From the NCBI RefSeq assembly GCF_050433125.1, contig NZ_JBNPXV010000005.1, positions 266,493 to 330,492 on the forward strand: 64,000 nucleotides of DNA, read 5' to 3'. Positions within the stretch are counted from its first letter, which is position 1, and every line of letters starts with the position of its first letter. The notes under the pieces were generated by a model. It was given only the letters and a program-made list of their open reading frames with translations. It did not search any database and was not told the DNA's origin. Positions 46,284 through 54,076 of this stretch are shown piece by piece. This DNA is from Roseimarinus sediminis (GTDB lineage: Bacteria > Bacteroidota > Bacteroidia > Bacteroidales > Prolixibacteraceae). Made by a program: the position numbers and the translations under genes.

Positions 46284-46370
46284 AAAAAAAAAGGATAGAT
46301 CTGACATCCATCCTTTTCGAACCTAACTAAACTAACCAATAAAAACTAACCAAATCTAAACTTATAAGAA
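46284..46370 (-). ncRNA. Candidate small RNA with GU-rich core and terminator hairpin (copy 2)
   Basis: On the minus strand, right after promoter boxes at 46376-46409, a ~87-nt transcript is predicted. It has GTTC...TATAAG, then GU-rich segments ATTTGGTTAGTTT and GGTTAGTTTAGTTAGGTT, then a 10-bp hairpin (46315-46306 with 46300-46291) and a nine-base U tail. The core matches that of copy 1 near 0.8 kb. prmA ends upstream on the same strand, so alternatively the hairpin terminates prmA. No protein of useful length fits. Confidence 0.5.
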
Positions 46371-46375
46371 CAGTG

Positions 46376-46409
46376 CAAAAATAAAGCAAAAGAGCCATAG
46401 GTCTGTTAA
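46376..46409 (-). promoter_or_regulatory. Promoter upstream of candidate small RNA copy 2
   Basis: On the minus strand, TTAACA (46409-46404), 20 bases, then TATTTTTG (46383-46376). Both boxes and spacer fit the Bacteroidetes -33/-7 consensus, and the region downstream runs straight into the small RNA. Confidence 0.6.
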
Positions 46410-46454
46410 TTGGATGTTAATTTTTATGTTGAAGAACATGTTTCTGCATTTGTG

Positions 46455-47288
46455 CTATTTCTTTTTAAATGCTGCAGCCACCCATTTATTTCCGCTTTTG
46501 TGTTCAATGTAAGTGAGTTGTGACGAAGCGGCTGCTTTTTTTATGTCTTCCAGATCGCTTTCATAAAAACCACTCATGAATAGTAATCCATTGGTTTTAA
46601 GCACAGCACTGTATTGCTCAACATCGCTTATCAAAATGTTTTTGTGAATATTGGCAAAAATCATATCGAACTGTTCCTGTCCGAGTAAAGCAGCATCTCC
46701 CTGAAATGCATCAATGTTGTTACATTGATTCAAGACTGCATTCTCGACTGTACTCTGCCATGCCCATTCATCAATGTCGATGGCTGTAATCTTTTGCGCT
46801 CCGCGCATTGAGGCCAGCATGGCCAGGATGCCTGTACCACATCCCATGTCGAGAATGTTATGTCCTTTCATTTCGTTGTCCAGAATGAATTCCATCATCA
46901 GTGCAGTGGTTTCATGGTTACCTGTTCCAAAAGCCATTTTGGGTTCAATGATGATTTCAAATTCTGCTTCAGGATAATCGTTATGAAATGGCGCCCGAAC
47001 AAGGCAACGGTTGGCAACCAGTAAGGGTTTGAAATAATTGGTTTCCCATACTTCATTCCAATTACGATCTTTAATTACTTCCTCTGTATAGGAAAACGAA
47101 AACAGAGGAAGCATATCGATTCCCAGCAACAGCTCCTCCTTAAACTGCTTGTGGGGAATGTAAGCTTCAATTGTTGTTTCGTTCTCAACAAAGCTTTCAA
47201 ATCCTGCTTCTCCCATTTGAGCAATCATCAGATCTCTGAAATCCTGATTGTCAGGCTTTATTTCAATAATAACTTTTTGATAGTCCAT
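46455..47288 (-). CDS. prmA: Ribosomal protein L11 methyltransferase
   Basis: A 277-residue S-adenosylmethionine-dependent enzyme that methylates ribosomal protein L11. Seen: N-terminal substrate domain (MDYQKVIIEIKPDNQDFRD), then AFGTGNHETT and SAM motif DMGCGTGILAMLAS, ITAIDIDEWA and NIHKNILI. Start at MDYQKV (47288) is preferred to the upstream in-frame ATG. It is probably monocistronic. Confidence 0.92.
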   Translation of the reverse strand: MDYQKVIIEIKPDNQDFRDLMIAQMGEAGFESFVENETTIEAYIPHKQFKEELLLGIDMLPLFSFSYTEEVIKDRNWNEVWETNYFKPLLVANRCLVRAPFHNDYPEAEFEIIIEPKMAFGTGNHETTALMMEFILDNEMKGHNILDMGCGTGILAMLASMRGAQKITAIDIDEWAWQSTVENAVLNQCNNIDAFQGDAALLGQEQFDMIFANIHKNILISDVEQYSAVLKTNGLLFMSGFYESDLEDIKKAAASSQLTYIEHKSGNKWVAAAFKKK

Positions 47289-47651
47289 TTTTATTAATTC
47301 TTTGCCCAAAGAAATGGTTTTTCCTACTATTAGCGACTACAATTGGTAGAATTTTGTTCATTTAACAGTGGATTATGATTTCAACTTATGACTTTTCCCC
47401 ATGTTTCAAGCATTACTGACAAAATCAAAACGCAATCTTTTATTTAGAATTATCTTTAGAATTGTTTCTCAAACTTGTCATTTACATAATTATATGTACT
47501 TCTATTTTGCCATGTTTCAGTAACTTCCTCTAAATAAGGATAAAAAAGTCTTTAAATAGGGCACTTTAAATAACTATTTCAAAATGCTTTTATGTTGAAG
47601 GGAAACAATCTATTTGTATTTCTGTCCTATCAATACGATAGGATTAGCTGT
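47289..47651. other. Intergenic gap upstream of the YceI operon
   Basis: A 363-base AT-rich gap. The last 60 bases hold the promoter and operator listed separately; elsewhere I see a TTGTCA...TATTTTG pair (about 47477-47512) with a 22-base spacer that might be a second promoter, and no open frame with protein-like composition. Confidence 0.4.
47595..47643 (+). promoter_or_regulatory. Promoter with palindromic operator on +1 of the YceI operon
   Basis: TTG (47595-47597), 19 bases, then TATTTCTG (47617-47624). Immediately after the -7 box lies a perfect inverted repeat TCCTATC (47625-47631), 5 bases, GATAGGA (47637-47643), which would cover the transcription start. This is a classical repressor position and the operon encodes an Rrf2-type regulator. 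Confidence 0.55.
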
Positions 47652-48251
47652 ATGAAAACAAATTGGATGAGTTTAGGGAAAAAAGGATGGATGGTATTCG
47701 TACTATTCTTGTTTGTAAATGTGCTCAATGCACAGGAAACTTTTGTATTGGTTCCGTCAAAAAGCGAATTGACCGTAAAGGGAACTTCAAGTCTGCACGA
47801 CTGGCACATGGCTGCGGGGCTGTTTAGTGGCAGCTTCGAGGGCGGATTAAATACCAATGCAGATCTGGAGATCAACAATGTATCAATTGAATGCAAGGCC
47901 GCGTCCATTAAAAGTGATAATTCTATAATGGATGATAAAGCCCACGATGCATTGAAGGTCAAAAAACATGAGAAGATCAGTTTTACAAGTAAGCAACCTT
48001 TGGCTGTGATTGTAAACGGGGGAACCCTCAATAGTAAAGTAGGCGGAGCACTTAGCATTGCCGGACAAGCACAGAACATCAGTATCCCTTTTAAAGGAGA
48101 AGTTGATACGGAAGGAAATGTGAAAGTAAAAGGAACGCTGGTACTGAAGATGTCCGATTTTAATATGAAGGCACCAACCGCTTTGATGGGGACCATTAAA
48201 ACAGGAGATGAAGTTGTGGTGGATTACACCTTTTACTTCCAAAAGAAATAG
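47652..48251 (+). CDS. YceI-family lipid-binding protein
   Basis: A 199-residue exported protein with signal peptide (WMVFVLFLFVNVLNAQ). The YceI lipocalin-like beta barrel is readable from SKSELTVKGTSSLHDWHMAAGLFSG, HDALKVKKHEKISFTSK and LKMSDFNMKAPTALMGTIKTGDEVVVDYTF. YceI proteins carry isoprenoid quinones or other amphiphiles in the periplasm. First gene of the operon; the start at 47652 is placed after the predicted promoter and operator. Confidence 0.85.
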   Translation: MKTNWMSLGKKGWMVFVLFLFVNVLNAQETFVLVPSKSELTVKGTSSLHDWHMAAGLFSGSFEGGLNTNADLEINNVSIECKAASIKSDNSIMDDKAHDALKVKKHEKISFTSKQPLAVIVNGGTLNSKVGGALSIAGQAQNISIPFKGEVDTEGNVKVKGTLVLKMSDFNMKAPTALMGTIKTGDEVVVDYTFYFQKK

Positions 48252-48296
48252 TAATTAATAACAGCTTAAACAAATAATTAATAAAACGTTTTCGAA

Positions 48297-49460
48297 ATGA
48301 AGAAGTTAGTATTGTTAGTGCTTGTGGGATTTATTGGGTTAAACACTTTTGCTCAATTTGAAAGTCCAAAATTAGATAAGGCTGATTTTGAAAAAGTCAA
48401 TGCCAGGGTTGGAGCCGATTTTGCGCTTCAGCTTCAGGCCATCGATCATGAAGCCGATGTGGAACTGATCGATCTGAAAAACAATTTCAATCTGCCAACA
48501 GCCAACTTCAGCATTACCACCGATTTGGCACCGGGAATGCAGTTGTACATGAATACCTATCTTTCGTCGCGTCACCACAACGAAGCATGGGTTGAAGGTG
48601 GTTACCTGACCATCGATAATTTGCCGTTTTTGCCGGCTGCCGATGGAATTATGGAATACCTGACTGTAAAAGCTGGGGTAATGATGCCCAACTATGGTGA
48701 TGCTCATTTTTTCCGCAGTACCAATGCCAATGTAGTAAACAATCCTTTTGTCGGTAACTGGATCATGGATGCCTATACCACCAATCCTGGCATGGAAGTA
48801 ATGTTCCGTCATAATGGTATTCTGGCCATGGTAGGTACCAACAATGGTAAAATGAACTACGGTCGTGGTGGAAACCTTGCCGAGGATTTGGTTTTTAACT
48901 GGAAAGCCGGTTACGATACGCAACTCAACGAACAGTTGCGTGTACGTGCCACGGTTTCGGGATACCATGTTGGCGAAGGACACAGCGGATCGTACCTGTG
49001 GGACGGTGACCGTGCCGGTGCCCGCTACTACAGTGTGATGCAAACAGCCGACGCTGAAGGTGATAACTTCCGTTCAGGTCGCTGGAGCCCGGGTAGTGGT
49101 CATTCACAAATGAGCAGTTTTATGGCCAACCTTTTTGTTCAGTTTTATGGATTGGAAGTATTTGGTATTTATGAAACCATGACCGGAGTATTGCGTGGTA
49201 ATGATCAGAAATTTACCCAGACTGCAGTACAGGCCATTTACAATATCGGCGACTTTTATGTTGGAACCCGTTTGAACAATGTTGATAACAACGATGGTTC
49301 AACTGTAAGCCGCACCAACTTTGGCGGTGGCTGGAGAATGGTTGACAATGTATTGGTTAAACTTGATTATGTGAACCAAAAATACGAAGGTCCTGCTCAT
49401 GGAGCCATCGATGGTGGCAAGTTCAGCGGACTGGTATTGGAAGCTGCAATTTCTTTCTAA
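48297..49460 (+). CDS. Outer-membrane beta-barrel protein
   Basis: A 387-residue protein with signal peptide MKKLVLLVLVGFIGLNTFAQ. The body has alternating strands with aromatic ends, for example NFSITTDLAPGMQLYMNTYLSS, YLTVKAGVMMPNYGDAHFF and VLVKLDYVNQKYEGPAHG, and ends with GLVLEAAISF, so it is likely an outer-membrane porin-like barrel. No solute can be assigned. It is sandwiched between two YceI genes, suggesting a joint role in lipid- or quinone-like transport. Confidence 0.7.
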   Translation: MKKLVLLVLVGFIGLNTFAQFESPKLDKADFEKVNARVGADFALQLQAIDHEADVELIDLKNNFNLPTANFSITTDLAPGMQLYMNTYLSSRHHNEAWVEGGYLTIDNLPFLPAADGIMEYLTVKAGVMMPNYGDAHFFRSTNANVVNNPFVGNWIMDAYTTNPGMEVMFRHNGILAMVGTNNGKMNYGRGGNLAEDLVFNWKAGYDTQLNEQLRVRATVSGYHVGEGHSGSYLWDGDRAGARYYSVMQTADAEGDNFRSGRWSPGSGHSQMSSFMANLFVQFYGLEVFGIYETMTGVLRGNDQKFTQTAVQAIYNIGDFYVGTRLNNVDNNDGSTVSRTNFGGGWRMVDNVLVKLDYVNQKYEGPAHGAIDGGKFSGLVLEAAISF

Positions 49461-49480
49461 CAATAGATCATTTTTGAGTA

Positions 49481-49514
49481 AAAAGGTACCGCCCGGTTCC
49501 GGGTGGTACCTTTT
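49481..49514 (+). terminator. Internal terminator before the second YceI gene
   Basis: Stem of about 16 bp (49481-49496 with 49499-49514, one G-T pair) followed by T-rich sequence. It sits inside the operon, so it should reduce readthrough into the second YceI and Rrf2 genes. Confidence 0.8.
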
Positions 49515-49529
49515 AATAAAAACATTCCG

Positions 49530-50090
49530 ATGATCCGTGTACTGTTATCCATATTGGTTTTCCTCATTACTACGCTGTATGTTTCAGGACAAGACCGGCA
49601 AATAGCGCTTGACCAACTTGTAATTTCGGGTAGCAGCAACATCAATAGTTTTAAACTCACGTTTAATAATAACACCCCTTCAGCCCGAACCTATCAGGCT
49701 GCTCCTTCAGGTGATTTGCTTCATTTTAAAATTCCTGTGAGTGAAATTGAAGCAGGAAATCAAATGATGATTGCCGATTTCAGGCACATGGTGAATGCCC
49801 AACATTTTCCTTTTATATCTTTAACCGTAAACCGTAAACAGTTTGAATCGATTGTTGATAATAATGGAACAGGCGTATTAAATGTAATAGTGAATATTGC
49901 AGGAACTTCAAAAAGTTACCGGATACCATTTTACAAAGGTTGTCTCGACGAGCAGGATAATTTCATTACCGGCAGTGCCAGCATGTCGTTATCCGATTTT
50001 GAAATCAAACCATTAAAAAAATTTTTTAATTTGATCAGGTTGGATGATACAGTTTTTATTAATTTTAGGATCAACTTTAAACAATCATGA
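49530..50090 (+). CDS. YceI-family lipid-binding protein
   Basis: About 186 residues with signal peptide (MIRVLLSILVFLITTLYVSG). YceI words: LDQLVISGSSNINSFKL, FRHMVNAQHFPFISLTVNRKQF, NIAGTSKSYRIPFYKGCLDEQDNFITGSASMSLSDFEIKPLKKFF. Start at 49530 fits the signal peptide; an upstream in-frame start at 49503 would lie in the terminator. Only distantly like the first YceI protein. Confidence 0.85.
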   Translation: MIRVLLSILVFLITTLYVSGQDRQIALDQLVISGSSNINSFKLTFNNNTPSARTYQAAPSGDLLHFKIPVSEIEAGNQMMIADFRHMVNAQHFPFISLTVNRKQFESIVDNNGTGVLNVIVNIAGTSKSYRIPFYKGCLDEQDNFITGSASMSLSDFEIKPLKKFFNLIRLDDTVFINFRINFKQS

Positions 50091-50111
50091 ACCAGGCAAA
50101 AATCAACTGTT

Positions 50112-50531
50112 TTGAAATTCAGCACGAAAACCAGATACGGTATACGTACCATGCTTGAAATTGCTGCCGATCAGTCGGATAAAGGTGTTTTTCAGAAAGA
50201 CATCGCTGCAAACCAGGAAATATCAGTTAAATACCTCGATCACATTATTCATGCACTGAAAGCAGCCGGATTAATTACCACCCAAAGGGGAAAGAAAAGC
50301 GGCTATGTGCTTACCCGAAAACCTTCCGAAATTACTATGTTCGATATACACAATGCTTTTGAAAATGGCATCAGTGTAATCGATTGCGTGAACAACGACT
50401 TCATCTGTGAACGTCACGGAAAGTGCAATTCCCAACCTTTTTGGAAAGGTTTGAACAAAGTTGTGGCTGACTATTTCCATGCAACAAGTCTCGAAGACCT
50501 TCTTCAGGAGCGTCGCAGCACTCAACTGTAA
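50112..50531 (+). CDS. Rrf2-family Fe-S transcriptional regulator
   Basis: A 139-residue winged-helix regulator. It starts with TTG (50112), giving MKFSTKTRYGIR, which is the exact family N-terminus. HTH helices at residues ~26-65 (VFQKDIAANQEISVKYLDHIIHALK, LITTQRGKKSGYVL). Three cysteines, C92, C99 and C105, occupy the positions used to hold a [2Fe-2S] cluster in IscR-like members. It probably represses its own operon in response to redox, NO or cluster supply. It converges with the PocR gene. Confidence 0.9.
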   Translation: MKFSTKTRYGIRTMLEIAADQSDKGVFQKDIAANQEISVKYLDHIIHALKAAGLITTQRGKKSGYVLTRKPSEITMFDIHNAFENGISVIDCVNNDFICERHGKCNSQPFWKGLNKVVADYFHATSLEDLLQERRSTQL

Positions 50532-50532
50532 G

Positions 50533-51150
50533 TTAGTGTAATCTTAGTTGGATGGTTTTTTCCAGGCTGGTTACAAACAGCTCGATGTAGGCTTCGAGTT
50601 TTTCCTGCGAAATAATCGGAACTTCCTTTAAAACACCAATGTAGGCATCTTTTTCGAACTGATATTTTTTTGCCTGCTCTACAAAAAAGTGCTTGTCAAC
50701 AGGGTCATGCTGATAAAAAAACTGCCCGAATATTAAACATCCCAGTATTTTGCCTTCAAATAGCAGGGGATAGGCAAGATCCCACAGCCCGTTTTTACAT
50801 TTATAGCTGATTGGCCCTTCGGCACTCAAATGTTTCTTAAAATGTGTCAGTGTTTCACTACATGCCTGATGGGCTTCGGGATGCTGTTTATGAAAACGGC
50901 TGCATATTTTCTGCCAGCCACTGTTGGCAATCAAATTAAAACTGGCATCAAAGCAACTTACGCCCAGCCCCGTGGCTTGATTGAAAACTGCTGAAAGCTC
51001 TTCAAAGTCATTTAAATCAATCAGCTTACTAATTTCTTCCGATGATTCTGTTGAGTTTGAAAGTGGAGTGTGTTTAAAACGAGCCATCGAACGCTCAAGT
51101 TGTTTCGACCTGTTTTGAAAAGTCTGATCACTTTCATTTTCATTTTTCAT
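50533..51150 (-). CDS. Standalone PocR-domain sensory protein
   Basis: A 205-residue soluble protein. From about residue 42 it matches the PocR sensory domain: SKLIDLNDFEELSAVFNQATGLGVSCFD, SGWQKICSRFHKQHPEAHQACSETL, and CLIFGQFFYQ. In other bacteria this domain precedes kinases or AraC regulators and binds small ligands. Here no output domain is fused. The first ~40 residues are charged and probably disordered. No signal peptide. Confidence 0.75.
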   Translation of the reverse strand: MKNENESDQTFQNRSKQLERSMARFKHTPLSNSTESSEEISKLIDLNDFEELSAVFNQATGLGVSCFDASFNLIANSGWQKICSRFHKQHPEAHQACSETLTHFKKHLSAEGPISYKCKNGLWDLAYPLLFEGKILGCLIFGQFFYQHDPVDKHFFVEQAKKYQFEKDAYIGVLKEVPIISQEKLEAYIELFVTSLEKTIQLRLH

Positions 51151-51342
51151 GCTTATGTTTTTTTAGCTTAAATACCACTTTGATTAGCTATTTGGAAGCA
51201 TTGAAATGGGCTGTGCACAAATAGCAGCAAATAGTATTTTCAGTTAGATTAACTAAAAAAACAAGTTAAAGCACGAAATGTTGAATGAAATTTACGACCT
51301 GTTCAATCGCCTTCAGGAAGCAACACCATCCTGTTATAATAT

Positions 51343-51462
51343 TTATTGAATGCCTGCAATCAAAAGTGAGAGCAGAATCAAACCAAAAATGATACTGAAA
51401 GTTCCGGCTTCAAAACCACGCAACACAATGTAAGTGGTATAAAAATTCTCTTTTTTCTTCAT
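51343..51462 (-). CDS. 39-residue membrane peptide
   Basis: A short open frame starting ATG at 51462 and ending TAA at 51343. The peptide begins MKKKENFYTTYIVLRGFEAG and continues with one hydrophobic helix (FSIIFGLILLSLLIAG) to the end, so a small single-pass membrane protein is likely. It lies between the PocR and Hpt genes on the same strand. It is recognised only by composition; I know no family. Confidence 0.5.
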   Translation of the reverse strand: MKKKENFYTTYIVLRGFEAGTFSIIFGLILLSLLIAGIQ

Positions 51463-51670
51463 CTTCTAAATCTGATCGGTATTTCCTTTTTCTAAACTAA
51501 ACCGCTACAAATTTATGGCAGATGAACAATAATCAGGTGAATAAATTGGCTGAAAAGGGGGGATAAAATACCATGAAACGTTTTTTAACATTTCATGTTT
51601 ATTGAAGTTAATTAATTGGCATTGAAAATATTAAGAGTTGAATAGGAGAGGAGTCTTACTTCCTCTCACC

Positions 51671-52015
51671 TTATAGTTGGTCAAGCTCTTCCTGAAGTTC
51701 AATCAAGGCAGCATCGCATTGTTCATCGAACATTTTGATGTATTCCGGATAGGTTTCAACTTCTTTTTCTTCTTCGGTAAGCAACTGAAGTTTCTTGAGA
51801 TTTTTCCCCAATTCTTCCATTCCAACAATCAACACCGATGATTTGGCTTTATGTGCTTCTTTTCCCAGTTCAGCCCAATTGCCATCATTCAAATGCTTAT
51901 GCAAATTCTCTTTAAATTCATCGACCTGAGCAACAAACATTTCCACCATTTCTCTGACAATGCTGCTTTCGCCACCAGTAATTTCTTTTAAGTAAGTAAG
52001 ATCTGTATACGCCAT
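51671..52015 (-). CDS. Standalone Hpt (histidine phosphotransfer) protein
   Basis: About 114 residues; start set at MAYTDLTYLKE (52015). It has the Hpt four-helix pattern with phosphorylated histidine H55 in KEAHKAKSSVLIVGM and helices on either side. Hpt proteins pass phosphate between a receiver domain and a response regulator. The hybrid kinase at 2.4-6.1 kb ends in a receiver with no output, so this could be one of its partners, although genes are 46 kb apart. Confidence 0.85.
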   Translation of the reverse strand: MAYTDLTYLKEITGGESSIVREMVEMFVAQVDEFKENLHKHLNDGNWAELGKEAHKAKSSVLIVGMEELGKNLKKLQLLTEEEKEVETYPEYIKMFDEQCDAALIELQEELDQL

Positions 52016-52285
52016 GGTTGTGTAAGTTTGAACATAACTGCACAATAATAGCAAAAATCGGTTTTAACTCCTAAACTTTATTGCTGCCATTTAGATATTT
52101 CGCGCCCATGATATTTTTCATAATCCTGTCGTTGCTTAAAAGATAAATTTGTCATTGATTTGTATCAGCATAATAAATTTTTATTCCAGGGTGTATCTGT
52201 TTTGATTATTAGCAGGGATAAGCAGAAGAATTGAAACAGCTTATCGCCCTGATGCAAAAATGTTCAGAAGCTTAAATTAAGAACG

Positions 52286-53368
52286 ATGAAGGAAACGCCA
52301 TTTACCAGCCTGCACATTGCCCTCGGGGCAAAAATGCTACCATTTGCAGGATTCAACATGCCTGTAGAATATTCGGGGATTAAAGATGAACATCTCACAG
52401 TTCGGAACGCAGCCGGGGTATTTGATGTTTCTCACATGGGTGAAATATGGGTTAAAGGGCCTCAGGCTTTGTATTTTCTTCAAAAAGTAACTTCGAACGA
52501 TGTGGCCCGTTTGGTGCCCGGAAAGGCGCAGTATTCCTGCTTTCCTAACGAAACCGGGGGTATTGTCGACGATTTGCTGGTATATTGTTTCGATCGTGAA
52601 AAATACCTGCTGGTGGTCAATGCATCGAATATTGAAAAGGATTTTTCTTGGCTCGAAGCACACAACTCCGAAGGGGCCGTGTTGGAAAATGTGTCTGACC
52701 AGCTGGCACAATTGGCCATACAGGGGCCCGAGGCTACTGCCATCCTGCAGAAGCTTACCGATGTCAATCTTTCCGAAATCGCTTATTATTCTTTTACAAC
52801 AGGAGTTTTTGCGGGCGTTGATGAAGTAATTATCTCGGCAACCGGATATACCGGTGCCGGTGGATTTGAGCTCTACTTTGCCAACGAATACGGTGAAAAA
52901 ATATGGAAGGCAATTTTTGAAGCTGGTAAGGACAAAGGCATAAAACCGATTGGACTTGGAGCCAGGGATACCCTGAGGCTTGAAAAAGGTTTTTGTTTGT
53001 ATGGCAACGACATTGATGACACTACTTCGCCCATTGAAGCCGGTTTGGGCTGGATTACCAAACTGAATGACGAAAAAGAATTTATTGGCAAAGAACTTAT
53101 TTTGCAATTGAAAGCCGACGGGCTCAAAAAAAGGCTCCGTGGTTTTAAAATGATCGATCGTGGCATTCCGCGTCACGGGTACGAAATTTTCGATGCTAAC
53201 GACAATAAAATTGGACAGGTGAGCTCAGGCACCATGTCTCCCAGTCTGGGCATTGGCATTGGTATGGGCTACATCGAAACGGCCCATGCCGCCCTTGGAA
53301 CTGATATCTATATCAAAGTGCGTAACAAGCTTTTAAAAGCCGAAGTGGTAAAATTACCCTTCCTATAA
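52286..53368 (+). CDS. gcvT: Glycine cleavage system aminomethyltransferase (T protein)
   Basis: A 360-residue tetrahydrofolate-dependent enzyme that releases ammonia and makes methylene-THF from the lipoyl-bound aminomethyl group of glycine. Seen: GVFDVSHMGEI, YSCFPNETGGIVDDLLVY, GYTGAGGFELYF, GLGARDTLRLEKGFCLYGNDID. Catalytic Asp of GARDTLRLE is present. It is transcribed alone and ends with a strong terminator. No glycine riboswitch was recognised upstream. Confidence 0.95.
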   Translation: MKETPFTSLHIALGAKMLPFAGFNMPVEYSGIKDEHLTVRNAAGVFDVSHMGEIWVKGPQALYFLQKVTSNDVARLVPGKAQYSCFPNETGGIVDDLLVYCFDREKYLLVVNASNIEKDFSWLEAHNSEGAVLENVSDQLAQLAIQGPEATAILQKLTDVNLSEIAYYSFTTGVFAGVDEVIISATGYTGAGGFELYFANEYGEKIWKAIFEAGKDKGIKPIGLGARDTLRLEKGFCLYGNDIDDTTSPIEAGLGWITKLNDEKEFIGKELILQLKADGLKKRLRGFKMIDRGIPRHGYEIFDANDNKIGQVSSGTMSPSLGIGIGMGYIETAHAALGTDIYIKVRNKLLKAEVVKLPFL

Positions 53369-53403
53369 TATTTTTCAATTCAACTTTACTAATTCAATTA
53401 CCT

Positions 53404-53432
53404 GGTCCCGCTTTTGGCGGGACCTTTTTTTT
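53404..53432 (+). terminator. Terminator of gcvT
   Basis: GGTCCCGC / GCGGGACC stem (53404-53411 with 53417-53424), then eight T. Confidence 0.9.
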
Positions 53433-54076
53433 GATCGCATGAACCAAACATCCATGGTGAAATCAAGCGACAGAAGATGCAGTTTTTGACAATCATGGTC
53501 GCAATCAGCTTATTTATTGAAGATTTGGCATCAAGAGTGATCGACTTTAGAACTACGTTAAATATCTAACTTTGTTTTTGATCGGATGATAAATGTCATC
53601 ATTTAATTTTATCTTTACGGCCTTAAAATGACAGAAACATGGATACATCTTCAAGCCTCCCGTTATTATGGCATCCTGTTCAAATGGGATGGTTTACCTC
53701 ATGCTATCGCTCATGCCCCTGTTATGCGGGCTAATTAGTTTTAAATGTTGATGTTGGTCATGAATCGTGACCAGCTGTTCCCAAAGAATTCCTGATGTAA
53801 CACGAAAAACAAGAATTAACTACTGAAAATCAGTTGATTAATAAAAATAAATTAAATTGAAAAATTCTTTGATAAGGTTGATTTTTCTCAGTTGTCTGTC
53901 AACTGTCCACCATTAACTTGTCAAAGGAAATTTCAGGTAAAAAATGAATTTCTAACCATCAAAAGCAGGTTGATAAAGCAAAGTTGTACTAACCGCGAAT
54001 AAAAACCGGACTGGCAACTGAGTTTTCCATTAAACGGAACATGATGCATGCTTTTGAAATAATAAATTATTGACGA
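53433..54076. other. Long intergenic region upstream of serC with an unexplained GC-richer block
   Basis: About 640 bases with no recognised gene. A -7 box TAACTTTG at 53567-53574 could start a long leader for serC. Within it, 53628-53738 has clearly higher GC than the rest and holds a 36-codon frame (ATG at 53628, stop TAG at 53736-53738) reading MTETWIHLQASRYYGILFKW onward, plus short inverted repeats (CATCC/GGATG, GCCC/GGGC). It may be a structured RNA, an upstream peptide or a repeat; I cannot decide. Confidence 0.4.

Noticed and set aside
46132..46311. N-terminal extension of the MscS reading frame
   Set aside because: The extra 60 residues cover a candidate small-RNA terminator region and are low-complexity aromatic; the channel starts well at 46131.
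52016..52285. Glycine riboswitch upstream of gcvT
   Set aside because: No recognisable aptamer features; the gap is short and AT-rich.
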